Shown here: positions 12,049-24,754 of the stretch, in pieces
Layout: every line of letters starts with the position of its first letter
Position numbering within the stretch: position 1 is the first letter of the stretch
Assembly (NCBI GenBank): GCA_013398295.1
Contig: VZSF01006858.1
Span: forward strand, 744,819-808,818
Length of the DNA: 64,000 nucleotides
Origin: Chionis minor
Taxonomy: Eukaryota; Chordata; Aves; Charadriiformes; Chionididae
Direction: 5' to 3'
Program-made: the position numbers and the translations under genes
Notes under the pieces: model-generated
What the model was told of the DNA's origin: nothing
Seen by the model: the letters and a program-made list of their open reading frames with translations, nothing else
The model's database searches: none

Positions 12049-15000
12049 TACCTATTTCCTCAGTTATCAAGGTGCTTCTCACCCTCCAAGTCATATACCT
12101 TGAGTATATTTCTTTGTTTAAAATCTTCTCAGCAAATTTGGTGAAACATACACAAGGATTCACAAGCAAGTTTTTGCCCTTTACAGAATCTTCTGAGTGG
12201 AAGGGATAACTAACTATACTGTCATACAGATAACCTTTTCTCATCATCTTTTTTTTTTTTCCCCAAAAGTTGTGGTTCCCTTAAAAAAATAAGAAGAATG
12301 ATTCTCTGAAATACTTTTAGAAAAGGCATACTGGAAATCCGAAACCAGTTTTTAACATTTTGAAATATGGTTTTAGTTTTCATCTTGCCTAAGTTCTTCA
12401 TTTGATTCCTTAAGAGCAGATATAACAGTATATTAGGCAACATTTTATGCAATCAGTTGAACAAAAATGCAGTCTGTTTAATGTGTGATTACGAATCCTT
12501 CCATCTCCCCTCCCTAAAGACCATAATTAACTAACACACACGACTTCGTCATTTTGGCTTCTTTTCTTTACGCCACCTGGATGTTCAAGCTCAACATTAA
12601 ACCTCTTTTTTCTAGTCTGAGATGAAACTGTTTCTGCCCCTTTACTCACACACATGCATTCACTATCAGGCTTTGGGTGTGAAAGATCAAAATTTGGGAA
12701 AAAGCAATTCCGAGAGCTCCATTAAGACTTGTCTCTTCCATTTGAGTGAGTCTCTGCACCTGCCTGGATATCAGATAAATTGCTGAACCTCAGTACCAAG
12801 GCAGTCTTGAGTTAGTCCATATGGAAGGACCTGAGCTGACTGTACAGTTTGGTCACAAACTGGGCAGGGAGTCAAAAATCAGATCACATATACGCTTCCC
12901 TCTAATTTGATGAAGTAAATTTGGAGTTGGCATGGAAGAAGGGTGTGCTAGGAGGCTATTAGTTCCTTTTCTGCTGTCTTGGGTAGTCAGTAAGAAGCCA
13001 GTGAAATTAGTTATCCCAAGCCTAGCTAACTATTTTGGGGCTACCAACCAAAAAGAATTTTAGGGCTGCCCTCAGGCCTGGTCCCTAGCAGTGACTGTGA
13101 GATACTCTGAAAGTAGGAGAGCTTGGCTGTAGAGAGCTGAAGGCTACAAAGTTAGGGATGGCTAATTTTGAACATGATAATATTTGAGGATTTGATGAAG
13201 ATGGTGTTTCTTGCAACAACTGTGTGCTGCAGTGTTTCTTTCTGCAGGAGAGGACCTTTTTCTACTGACTGTAGAAGGAATTCAGAGAAACCATGCTCTG
13301 ACTTATTCACCTAATATCAGAGGCCTGGAGTGGACTGTAGAAACACCTTCTTTTGGGTGTATTATGGTACTTAAGACCAGAATATATTTTATACTCCTCC
13401 CTCATGACAAGCTAGTCAGGAAAATCCTACATTTAACTACAGTAATTCCACTAACAGTGTGCACACAATATTTAGAAAAATATGTTGATAATGACCTGGC
13501 TGCAACAGATTTAGTATCTTATTCCTTTTAGCTGGACAGTCAGAAACTTAATTCTTAATAAGCAATTTCTAGGGGCTTATGGCAGATTACCATAATAAGA
13601 GACAGAAGTACTCTTAATTAAAACAGCATTGTCTAAGGAGAGACAAATACAATTGTGCCTTGTCACAGATTTCAAATAAACACATTTTTGATACGTTCCC
13701 AGGTTTTCTGCTTGGGATGTTTTATCTCTTCCTGAATGTTCAAGACTACTGATATATTTTACATTGTTTATAGTAGGCTGAAAACCAGAACTACTTTAGT
13801 TTGCATACTTCAAAGTCAGTTTTAATTTACTTGAACTGACTTTGGCAGACAACAAAAGAGGACTAGAGTAAACAGTACACACACACCTCCCCCAACTTTG
13901 CTACCCACTCAAAAAAAAAAAGTAGTAGTCCACCACTGCTTTCTCCCTATTCTTACATTTCTAATGAACTAAGCTTTATCTGCTATTGGAGAGACACAGT
14001 TAAGACCTGTACCACACATGCTTAAATTTAACACATTCCCATGGCAGTAATGAACAAAGCAGTCCTTCCTTTCAGGAAAATCCTGGACTCGCATTCCCCA
14101 GGTCCCTGAGCAGTATAGAATTTAGAAGAAAAACAGGAAACACATGTGGAAACCAGATATAACTGACCAAATCTAGCTATTTAAGTAGCCCAGCCAGTAG
14201 CTGTTAAATGAATAATCACATCTATCTATATTATGCCTGATTGACCCTTCCCTCCCCCACCAGCTATTCATACCGAAACATTTAGGCTAGGTACATAGAT
14301 GTGTATAAATATGCAGAGTAAAGAAATAGGAACCAGTGAAGTCTTTACATACATCTTATAAGAGTTTATAATTTTTCCATGCATTTTTCAAAAAGGAATC
14401 AATATAACCTGTGCAAAGTTAAAAAAAGACTAAATTTTTGATCCATAAGAATATGCACACACGAACAGATAGTCTTCATATGTGCTTCAATAAGTGCATA
14501 CATGTATATAATCTCAGATACATACATTCATTCCTGTTCAGAAGTTAATCAAAGTAACAGGGCAATATTTATTTCTGCAATAGAAATTTAGTCGTAGCCA
14601 TAATGATTACTGTTGTGGTTTGTTCCTAATCTACCTTACTCTACTATGATCTCTGATTTTTGAAAGACTCTAAAATAGCCTATATAAGCTTTAGTTTATA
14701 TTTCCCAAAGAGCATCTTACAAACAAAGATGGGACGTTTTTATTGTCCCCCAATCCAAGTGGTATAAATACTAGATGTAATATGATGTTGAAAATAAGAG
14801 ATTTTGGAAATATAAAAAACTCTTAGCACAAAAGATGTAAGTGATGATAATACAAACTAGACTGTACACGTGACCTGGGCTCCTTTTCACATAAAATGTT
14901 GCTTTCCCATGCGTAGTTAATGGAACATCGGGAAAAACATTCAGACTTTTACATATCGCCATTGATAAAACACAGTGGGACTCTCATGAAAAATGTTGTT

Positions 15001-17389
15001 TCCCTGGAGTTCTGCTGCCAAGACCTTCAATATACAGTGATCTTGCAACTTTCTGCCTGTGACAAGCAATCTGCAGTATCCTTAGGTTCACATTCAGCCT
15101 TTTGGGAAAATGATATCCACCCCTCCGGATGCTCAGAAAACTTGACTTCCCTCAGAAAGGGTAAGTTAAATAGCTCTAAATTAACAATATTTTCACAGAG
15201 TGGGACAAGAAGAAATAATGTTCATAACCTCCAAGAGGCAAGAAATGCTTCTTTTCTCAAAGTACAAAAATACTAGTTCAAGTAACTGTCTTTGTAGAGT
15301 GATGTCTATGGAAGCTGGAGCCCCCCTGCTTTCTGCAGTTACTTCTCAGTGACAGGGTTTGGAAACCCCTCGAGGTATTGAATTGTGGAGCTCAACTCAA
15401 TTTATGTTGCTTTCTTATCTGCTAGGTGCTTTTCCCACTCTTCGCTCTATAGCAATTTTAGTTGCTCTGGATAAATATGGTGACAAAAAGTTTTGTTATA
15501 TTTTCTAAATCTATTTTCCTCTTTTACATTCCAGCATTTCTTCATCCAAAACCTTCAAGATACGGCAGTAGAACAAGCCAGTAAACCAGTCCAGGCATAC
15601 TGGGCACAGCTGTGTTATCTATGTTTTTCCCCAAATGAGATAAAGCACTGGGAGGGGGGCACGAGGCAGGAAGAACGCCCTAAAATGTTGAACAACATGA
15701 AATATCAATCATTCCCATGTACAACTGACCTTTGGCTCATTGCATTCAATTCACCCTAATTTCCCGAGAGAAACTGAAAAACGTGTTTGTCCTCAAGGGC
15801 TCCATTACTGTGTTTCTCTCCAGGATGGTTTCATCACTTCAGTTCACCTGTGTATGTTTTTGGAGTCTAGCTGAAATGAATGGAGGTCTGTAGATGTGCA
15901 GGTGTGTACCAACACAGAGTTTATTACCTGCTATCTAAAGTGAATAGTATAATCAACAAAGCCAGAGATTACCTCAACCACTTCCGTAGCGCTGGCTAAC
16001 CCTCACTCAGTGAAGTATCCTGCCTTCTGAACCTGCTTCTCCCAGTGCCCTTCTCAGGTTCATCTATTTCCACTTAAAATTACTGTTTTAGCAAATGTCT
16101 GTCAACAGGATTCCCCAAAGCACAAAGCCTGACCTGCCATTACTGGAAGCAGGAGATATTTGTGGCAGTGCTTATCATAATGAGGATGAGCTGTGGTTAA
16201 CAACAACAGCAACAGGCTCTAGGAAGGATGAAAATAAAACATGGATTTTGAGAAGAACTGCCCAAACTTTAAATTCCATTCTGCCTAAGCATATGGGTTT
16301 GGGGTGGAGGAAGAGTTAACCGTTCAATTTGATAGGATCTCTGTAACAAGTAAATAAATGGGTAGTACTCACTGAACATAGAGAAACCAGCTACATCAGT
16401 GGTGAAAAGTTGCTTTATCCTGATACAAGAATCAAGAAGTGTACCTATGTAGAAAAACAAACAAAACACCAGAACAGTCTTACCGGCTGCTTGGTGTAAT
16501 CGAGCAGTGGCAGGAGAACAACAGACACTTCAAATGTCTTGAGTAAAGTTACATTAGAAAATGGGCTTTCTAGGCCCAACTCTCTGCCTGTATCCACCTT
16601 CCGCTAAAAATATGCTCTCTTGCATAAAGCTTAGTCCGAGACAATACATCCCACAGACCAGCATATAGCAACCATCTTTCTTGTGGTCAAGTCGGGGTGT
16701 GAAAGCATACGGGAATTGTTTTTGCCTAGGGAAATTTAGTCCTGCCTTCATCACATGGACAGATGGGCACCACAGATCTAAATTAATCATTTGGCTCATT
16801 GTTCTGTTCTGTGTAGGTGTTATTATTCACTTCTATTTTCACACCTGTGGAAGAAATACAATAATTTTCATGGGTAGAAAGGAGAGAAACAGGCAAGATA
16901 TTCCTTCAATGATAGTAGTTCTCTTAATAAGGGAAAAAAACCCTGTAAACATTTCTAAGTCCCTTGGGCCCTCTACACCATGACCATGAGACATACGAGT
17001 CTTACTCTTCAGTTTTCTGACTTAAAAAAAAAGGTCAAATAAAAACAAACTGAAAAAAGTGTAGTTTGTTGTCCTGGCTCATTGCCTTAGTGGTTTGGTT
17101 GCTAAGAACAATGAAATGCTAAAAGGGCATTTATACCACAGAGATCCTTAGTACTGGCTCTGCTTTTATCTTAGTCACTGAAATAGAATGTTTAATCTAC
17201 TTGCTAAAAGTAACCTATTCACATACACTTTTTGAGTTCCACCATAGCGATCCACTTATTCATGGTAATATATATGCAGCCATATACTGCATTAAAGATG
17301 CCTTATTCTCCCCACAGATAGACAAATACTCTGGGCTAAAGCAGCTGAAATAGGCACCTTTCCATTTAAAGAGGCTTGGTTGAAAGAAA
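12049..17389. other. non-coding stretch
   Basis: No gene or recognised repeat. A T12 run lies at 12249-12260, immediately followed by CCCC. Open frames of about 100 codons at 13211-13531 and 14920-15276 have no domain, no homologue that I recognise, and no convincing splice context. A single CACGTG lies at 14867-14872. I see nothing else. Confidence 0.65.
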
Positions 17390-17424
17390 TTAAAAAAAAA
17401 ATTAAAAAAAAGGAAAAAAAAAAG
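17390..17424 (+). repeat. A-rich simple tract
   Basis: Runs of A separated by TT, GG and G form an A-rich patch of 35 bp. It could be the decayed tail of an old retroposed sequence, but the sequence upstream is not recognisable. Confidence 0.7.
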
Positions 17425-18954
17425 AAACATTCTGGCATTGTGAGCTTTGACTTAATGTGAACTTTCCTATATTCCAGTCATAAGATTTAACCAAAAACAG
17501 CCTTGGGGATATCATGATGGGAAAAGCAAAGTGTGGTGATTGCGTTGGGAATATATTAGCTGGAACGCTGTCTCAGCAGCTGGCCAGCAGCCTTTTGAAA
17601 ACAGGGTTATTCCAAGAACTATATAAATAAACAGAAAGCTTGGGAATTTTTATCCATCCAAAAAAAAATCTCTTTGCCAAGCCAACCATTACCCAAACTT
17701 TCTCTATATGTGTGCCTCACATGGAGGGTACTTTATACAGAGTAAGAGATGACTAGCTATGTCTGCCAAATGCTTTAAGTTAGGATTTGGCAAGGGCTGA
17801 TTTGCAAAGGGAAGAAAGAAGAGGGTGTGGGGAAAATGACTTTTCCAGAGGTCTACCCTGAAGTAATTATGCAGCTAATTATTAGTGGGCTTTCTCTTTA
17901 TTACTACTGCTGCCCATCAAGAATTATATTTTGCCTTATGTTCATTAGACCTCAGGTGACAGCTCTTGCTATTGAGTAATTCTCATATAATAATGCCCAG
18001 AATTATACTGCATTATGCTGCAGCTCTACATTACAGCTCACAGAAGCCTCCAGAACCTGAAAATCTTGCTTGTTCAGCAGAGGCTGGGTAAGACTGAGAA
18101 CTTCAGTTGACTGGATGTAGAAGGACACCAAAGACATCAGACAACTGCCTTGTCACACCCTAGACGATGAAAACCTGACGCTTCCTGCAGAGCGTGGAGT
18201 TAGCTATCCCTCCCAGGTTCATCCGAAAGACGACTGAAATGCATTCTGTTGCTTTAGTTGCTATTCCAAATGAGATCTGAAAATCAGTGGTGATATGCCT
18301 GGACTTCTATTGATCACAAGGTCAACCAGGAAAACTAGTACAACTACCATGAAAATATATAGAAAAAGGCCAAAGGCACAGCTCTCCAGATGGCTGTAGC
18401 ATTGCTTCGCAAATATTCAATCCTTTTTATTCTTATGCCCCAAAAGGGAAAGGTTAAATATTGAGCAGTAACAGGTTAGAGAAATTATGAACAAAAAATA
18501 GAGCCACAGTGACAACAATGCAAGCAAAGAGTTTTAGGAGTATTTACCTTGATAATAAATACTGTTTGTTTGTTTGGGGGTGGTTTTTTTTAAACAGTTC
18601 TTATTTTAAGTCCAGACTTTTTGTCCTACATCAATTTTTTTTATTGGTAGCTGAACTTTCTAGCAGTAATTTAAATCTGCTTGGGATAACACTTGCCAGG
18701 TTTACTGCTGACAGTATATAACCATAAAGAACAATGCAAAGGGCTTGTGATAATAACATAGTACTGTGAAACATAAATTAACTCCACTTATAGCTACTGA
18801 CAGAAATGTACAAATAATCTGCACATTCTTTTGACAAAGTCCTAAGTTAATCGATGCCATCATGATGTAATTTATAAGATGTTGGAATCTGTAGGCCCTT
18901 CTATTTCAGAATTTCTAGGTACTTTCCAAAGATCAATTAATTTTTATAAAGCCC
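17425..18954. other. non-coding stretch, possible regulatory DNA
   Basis: There are no exons. About 17430-18070 looks unlike simple AT-rich filler: few homopolymers, and paired TAATTA cores at 17864-17881. A GGT8AA tract sits at 18582-18593 inside a GT-rich patch from about 18562. Whether any of this is conserved cannot be seen from one sequence. Confidence 0.4.
17864..17881. promoter_or_regulatory. paired TAATTA homeodomain-type cores
   Basis: The stretch TAATTATGCAGCTAATTA contains two palindromic TAATTA cores 12 bp apart, followed directly by a further TTATTAG. TAATTA is the classic core bound by many homeodomain proteins, and closely spaced pairs fit dimeric or paired-class binding. The sites are seen; a regulatory role is inference, because AT-rich DNA produces such cores by chance. 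Confidence 0.3.
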
Positions 18955-19058
18955 ATGGGAAATTTACTCCTGCTGGACAGATGTGGAAAGAGACATGGAG
19001 AAGTTAAGTGATTTGCCCAAATTCACACAGGAAACGTGAGTCAGTTCAAGAAAAAGAA
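18955..19058 (-). mobile_element. MIR-type tRNA-derived SINE relic
   Basis: The plus strand reads 'acagatgtggaaagagacat', then 'ggagaagttaagtgatttgc', then 'ccaaattcacacaggaaa'. This matches the reverse complement of the core of MIR, an ancient tRNA-derived SINE of amniotes, in which a 'gatgaggaaactgaggcaca' segment leads into 'agttaagtgacttgcccaag' and 'gtcacacag'. The element therefore lies on the minus strand. The tRNA-like head with its A and B boxes is not clearly retained, so boundaries are approximate. Such relics predate birds and some overlap conserved non-coding DNA. Confidence 0.75.
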
Positions 19059-21774
19059 TTGTCCCTCCTTCTCTCTTTTCTTGCTCTGTTTACTTTTATT
19101 AATGGTCAAGTTATAGTGATGAAAGTCATACATACAAAACATGCATAGGGCAGCAAAAATGGAAAAAAGAGAAAAATATCTCCACAAAATATATTTTAAT
19201 GAAACTATGGAAAATGTAATCTGACTCAAGTAACAATTTTTCAGTAATTTGTAATGATTTATGGAAGTTAAATGAATAATAAAACTCCCAGGGTTTGTGC
19301 ATATGGAAATAATAATAAAAGTGTGTCATGCGAAGCAATTCAACGTTCAAAATATTTGTCATACCACAAAAACATCATTTGTAAGGCTTAATAGAATGAA
19401 TCATAAACATCAGGTGTAATTTAATTATGCTCAGACCAAGCACAGGCAGATGAATATTTACTCGTTTCAGAATATTTGATGCTTTTATTATATTGGTTGG
19501 GCTAGAAAATTGCTATTCCTCAGTCTAGAATCTCCAGGGGCTCAAGAAAAACGGTTTGTTTAGGCTGGTGCAGGTGCTGTGATTCAGCACAATAACACAC
19601 AGGCTGCTCAAAGGCTCTATACCAAAGAATCCGTGGCTTCCTTCCCAGTGACTCAAGCCAGATTAAGAAGCTATGAAAATGAATAGAGCAATAAATCTCC
19701 ACCCATTTTTAAAAATTATTTACCAGGAATTTCTCTTGCGATGAAACACTCTGGTATCCAAAAATGATACTGACACCTTCAGGTTTACATGAACAGGCTA
19801 AATCTCCACATCCAAGGCTTATATAACCCTAGAAATCAGGGCAGAAAGTGGAAAAAAATTACAAACCAACAGAACTTAAAAACATACAAGTAGCACCTGG
19901 CAGTGTGAATGAAAACAGTGAAAAACTTCTAAGAAATTATTTTCACTAATTGTTTTGTAGAAACCGTTTCAGATTTTTCATATGGCTTTCAGAGGTGGGT
20001 TTTTTTTTTAAATCGCATTAATTTCAAATGCAAAGGTTTCCACACAGACATAGATCATTGAAGCCAGCAGTAGCAGGTTCAGAAGTCCATTTGATCTACA
20101 CCAGGTTAGACATTTAGCAGGAATTGGTATACTTTCTAAATCTACTTAAACAAAAAACTGCATAAATTCACTCTGATATTATCATTTCCTTTCTTAAGCA
20201 TTCCAAGACTGCAAATATACACAACAAATGATCTGGCTGACAGGATAGATGATGTTCCAAGAAAACTGTAAGCAGCCTTGGAATGTCAGCAGGTATTTCC
20301 ATAAATATTACAGTCCAACGCAGTATTTCGTGCTTTTTTCCTCTTTTCAAAACCATTTTGACAGCCAAAAATAGCCACTTATATCAGATATAGCATCCTG
20401 TAGCAGTCTACATGAAGATTGCTTTCCCTTGCCACAAGATAGAACCACGTCCTCCCTTCATTGTCCACAACTTCTGGATTCTTCAGTGATCCCTGAAGAT
20501 AGCACAGATCTTTACACGAAGAAGGGGAGCAGCATGATGAAAACAGGAGACAACCATGTCTCTTGTGTCTCCAATACCAAAATTAACTTCAAAGGATGAA
20601 TACATTTTATGGAAACATACAACTATTCCCTAAAGAAAGGGAACACAAAAGGACAGTGATGCTGTCATTACAGGAATGTTGTTAAAGGCCCTTAGATCTT
20701 TTCCCATGGCACCACTTGGAAATCAGATCTGTGGTGAAATTCTTGTGAAGGAATTAAAATAACAGATCAACAGTCTTGTTGTTATGGTCATCTTAGAACT
20801 AAATCACTGACAGGCAGACCAATCAAAATAGCCACTGTTACAAGAGCACACAAAAATCAACAAAAGCGTTATCTCCTCAGAGAATGTCTACAAGTCTCCC
20901 TGAGGTGTTTCTTTATAAACAATCGAAGACATCCAGCAAAAACTCACAATTTTTCTCCCCCTGTGTTTGTATGCCTTTTGGCAGGTAACACAAAGCCGTG
21001 TAACTGCCAGATTCGTTGGCAGACACAAACAGTTCTGAAAGACACTGAACAGGAGACAAACAAAGATGTCAACACAGTGGGAGAAAAGGATTTCAGGAAG
21101 GTGATGCAATTAAAGAACACATTTTAGGTTTTGGTTTCCTGAACATGAAAAGCCTAGTGGCCATCTTGACTTTTACATTCCTAGTACTGCATAGTAAATA
21201 CAATCTACTGACTCTTTCAATTTGGTCATTCCTGCCACACAAGGTCCTTGTGAGGCTACCATGAATGATGTCAGAAAGATTTGGCCATCCTAATCAGCAG
21301 CTTTCAAAACAAACGGGTAATAGCTAAGTAGTACAACGTGACCATTCATGAATGCTGATGAACACAAACTAGGAGGATAACTTTATAAAATACTTACAAG
21401 CTGCTTGCAACAGAAACAAACTTAATTGAGAAAGGCACACTTCTTTCTCAAGGCTCCCACTGTTGCATGCATCAAGTTTAATCACTATCTCCTGGGAAAT
21501 TACTATATCCATGTGGAAATAAGTTTCAAAATGCCTTTACCATCAAGAAAAATGCCTTTAAAGAGAGTTTAATGCATCAAAAAAAGGTCATTTGGAGATT
21601 AACATGAAAGACTATCTCTGACATTTCTTACTTTCTTGTCTAGAGCAGACACACCACATGAGGTGGTGACTGCTCTACTCTCCCAAGCCACAAATATTCA
21701 GTATACGGCAAACTCAGGATTTTTGTCAGGAATTCAAACAGTCTAACAGAAATTAGACAGTGGAGCTTCAAATC
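19059..21774. other. non-coding stretch
   Basis: No gene or clear repeat. A GGG-T10-AAA tract lies at 19997-20012. The frames are all below 80 codons. I see nothing else. Confidence 0.7.
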
Positions 21775-22522
21775 AGAGTGACCTGGCAAAATTTGAGGAC
21801 TGGCCCAGCACAAAACTTATGAAGTTCAACAAGAAGTGGGAAGTTCAGCTCCTCAGGCAGAAGTACAGGCTGTACCAGCACCTGCTGAAAAAAACTTGGC
21901 AGTTACAGCAGATGCCAGCCTACATACAAGGCAACAGTGTAGTTCCATCACAACTAAGGCAAACCACTGAGCTACATCAGGAGGAACAGGGGCAGCAGAG
22001 ATGGGGAAGACACTATCTTCTTCTGTGCAGCACTGGCGTGGCTACGGCTGGGAAACTTCATCCAGCTTTGGACCCCTGCTCTAATAAGAATATGGAGATT
22101 TTGGAGAGGTTCCGGTAACAGGCTTCTAACATGGTCAGGGGCTTACAGTATGTGGCCTACAAGAAGAGCAAAGTAAAAAAGAGGTAGCTAAGGTACGATC
22201 TAATGACGTGAAGAACACTTACCAAGATGATAAAGCCAAATTACGCTCAGTAGAAGGAAGCAACATCACAAGGTATAATGGCCACACACTGAAGCCAGTA
22301 TTTTAGTAGATTCAGACTGGACACTAACGAAAAAAAAATCACCAGGTAGTAGTTGAACACTGAAATAGGCTACCCAGGGAGACTCTGTGATCACCATCTG
22401 TGAAGATTTTCAAGAGTAAAGCTAACCAAAGCCACGACTGATCTGATATACATGCTTTGAGAAGGAAGCTGGACAAGGTGACCTTGAAAGGTCCCAGGCA
22501 ACCAACACTTCTATGACTATGA
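21775..22522 (+). mobile_element. strongly decayed CR1 LINE, 3' part
   Basis: The order of landmarks is that of CR1 but heavily mutated: 'cttatgaagttcaacaag' near 21817 (compare 'ctcatgaggttcaacaag' at 11261 in the younger copy), 'ggagattttggagaggttcc' near 22094, 'aacatggtcaggggcttaca' near 22128, 'aggctacccagggagactct' near 22366, and a 3' end 'aaggtgaccttgaaaggtcc' to 'cttctatgactatgac' at about 22522. All landmarks lie in the right order and orientation over about 750 bp, so this is one old insertion. Many indels have shifted the spacing. A 99-codon open frame at 21819-22118 lies within it and is a chance survivor, not a gene. Confidence 0.85.
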
Positions 22523-24612
22523 CAACTAATTCCTCTCTCAATATGTAATTAGAGAACATGCAGCATGCAGGATAGTCATCATCATGCAAAGAACAGCAGC
22601 AACAACAGTGCCAAGCACATGACCACTGAATATTGGGTATCTTGGAAAAATTGGAATACGCCTCTGTAACAGCAATTCAACTCATAAGAACAGGGTATCA
22701 TTTGGAATTGTGCTCCTGAGAAAAATTCAATGACAAACTGTGTGTGTGTCTACAAGGCCCAAGATGATCAATAACAAACACGTCATCCATAATAAAACTT
22801 TAAGTAATAAAAGTATGAAAAAAAGGTCCCATGGAGCATGAAGTAGCTGCACACACTCTAATGATGAAGAATATTTTAATCAGACACTTAAAACTAATGG
22901 GAAATTGAGAACACACAGAAGATCAATTTTCTGGATTTTTAAGAAAGGTATCACTTGTGTAAGACTAATCCTACAAAATGCTCCCTCTGAACTATTTCAA
23001 ATTCATGAAGTTCATTCCAGTGGTTATTCATGTGCACTTGTGTGGACATAAGACATTTTGATAACCATGGGGGACAGAAACTGTGCTCCCCAAGACAACT
23101 TTGAGGAAATCTTTCCAACAATTTTTACTTCACCCTTCTTTGTTTCCTACACCATTCTTCAACATGTTCTCTTACGAGTATCCATGAAAGAGCCTTTTTT
23201 GTGTGTGAAAAGGGTGTTCACAGAAAACTCAAGTTTGATGACACTGATTAAGGTGCAGAGAAAAGTGGAACAATGCCAGGAATACACCTCTTTCCTCCAA
23301 GGAGCGTTAACTCCCTTGGAATTATATAGCTGCAAGCAAAGGCAAAACATATCTATCCCAATCACATTATACCCTGACTTGTTGAAAAGGAGAGAGAAAA
23401 CTACATGGGGCAAACACTTAGAGGATATCTGTCCTCAGTGTCTTGCAGTTTCCTCTAAGCATGACAAATGCAAACATCTTCAGACCTGTCCATAACATTC
23501 ATTTTGCAGTTGTTTGAGTGACTACAAGAAAATTGGAATCAGGATTTTAAGTTTTCAATTTTCCTCCTTTTCAGATTTCACCAGAACAGAAGAAATAAAT
23601 TCCTTACAAACTCAAGACCTCTTAGAGGTGCAACGAACAAAACCAAAGTAAGGAAGTTTGTGGTTTGCTATTCAGAAGACAGTAGGTGGAAAAGGATGAG
23701 AAACTTTTTGACACTTACACATACCTAAAGGAAAGTCTGAATCAATATTTTAATTAAATATCAGAATCACTTGTAAAAAGAGAAATGTACTTTCCAGATC
23801 TTTTGTCCATTGTTCCATGGGACTAGAAATACAAATTTGATGCCAACCAACTTTTAAAAAATTAAGTAGCCTGGAGGACACTATGAATAAGCAAAGTTTG
23901 ACTATCAGGCTTTTCTTCATATAAGGAAGATTTTTTTCTTTATTTTAACTTCTCAGTATTTCAAAATACTAAAGTTTTAAACTACAGCTTGCCAACTTTC
24001 CTACAAGATGCAACTTCAGAATTCACCTAGAATTACATTAGTATTTACTAAATCTTCATTTGTATGAGAACATCAGGGGGAGTCTGGAAAAGCAGTAAAA
24101 CACCACTTTAGTCGGCATAGAGTTATCATGCAGTTAGAGTTAAGTTACTCTTGAACAAAATTTATTTATTCCAAGTTAAGTTCTAAACAAATTCCTACGC
24201 AGCCCAGTGAGTAGAATTCTGATACTGTGCAAGCATTGCTTTGTTCTGCAAGTAATTATTCTGTCCAAATGAATTGACTGAACTTGGTGAAAACCAGATT
24301 TTCAGTAAAAAAAAAAATCTCAAATTTCTTTTCTGCAATTTTTTTTTTAACATTCATCAACACAGATAATGTAGCAGAAGAAACAAAAAAGGTTTCAAAT
24401 ATATGAGGGGAAAAAAAAATCTAAAAAACAAATTGTATCCCCAGCTACGGATATTGTTTCAGGGTTAAAAAATAAAAGGTGGCCAACACTTTGAGTTGGT
24501 ATCAGAAATAATAGGTTTAACTTTTTGGATCTGTGACTGTTAATGTTATTCATATATAGTGGGGTGCAAAACCAGATATTTGAGTTGTAGCCAAAGTCAG
24601 CGGGTATAAATT
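22523..24612. other. non-coding stretch with the longest open frame
   Basis: The longest open frame of the window (145 codons, 23058-23495, plus strand) lies here. It has no recognisable domain, signal or repeat, and an overlapping frame is also open on the other strand (23159-23413). I do not call it a gene. Poly-A and poly-T runs lie around 24308-24355. Nothing else is seen. Confidence 0.6.
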
Positions 24613-24754
24613 AGCTTGGGTTTTTATTTTTGTTTTGTTTTGATTCTTGGGGTTTTTTTGGTTGGCTGGTTGGTTGGGGGGTGTGTGCAGGTTTTTGGGG
24701 TTAGGGTTTGGGGGTGGGGTGGTGTTTGTTTGTGGGTTTTTTGGGTTTTTTTGT
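24613..24754 (+). repeat. GT-rich low-complexity block with G-quadruplex motif
   Basis: About 140 bp of almost pure G and T on the plus strand. It contains runs GGGG at 24697-24700, GGG at 24704-24706, GGGGG at 24710-24714 and GGGG at 24716-24719, with loops TTA, TTT and T: a full G-quadruplex pattern. The centre holds one TTAGGG, but there is no tandem telomeric array. The block keeps a frame open (24616-25017) only because G/T sequence lacks A-containing stops; the predicted Gly/Val/Trp/Phe-rich peptide is an artefact. Confidence 0.85.

Noticed and set aside
23058..23495. Longest open frame, 145 codons, plus strand
   Set aside because: No domain, signal or recognisable homology, and the opposite strand is also open. 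A length of this order is expected by chance in 64 kb read in six frames.
24697..24719. Interstitial telomeric array
   Set aside because: Only one TTAGGG is present. Four or more tandem units would be needed.
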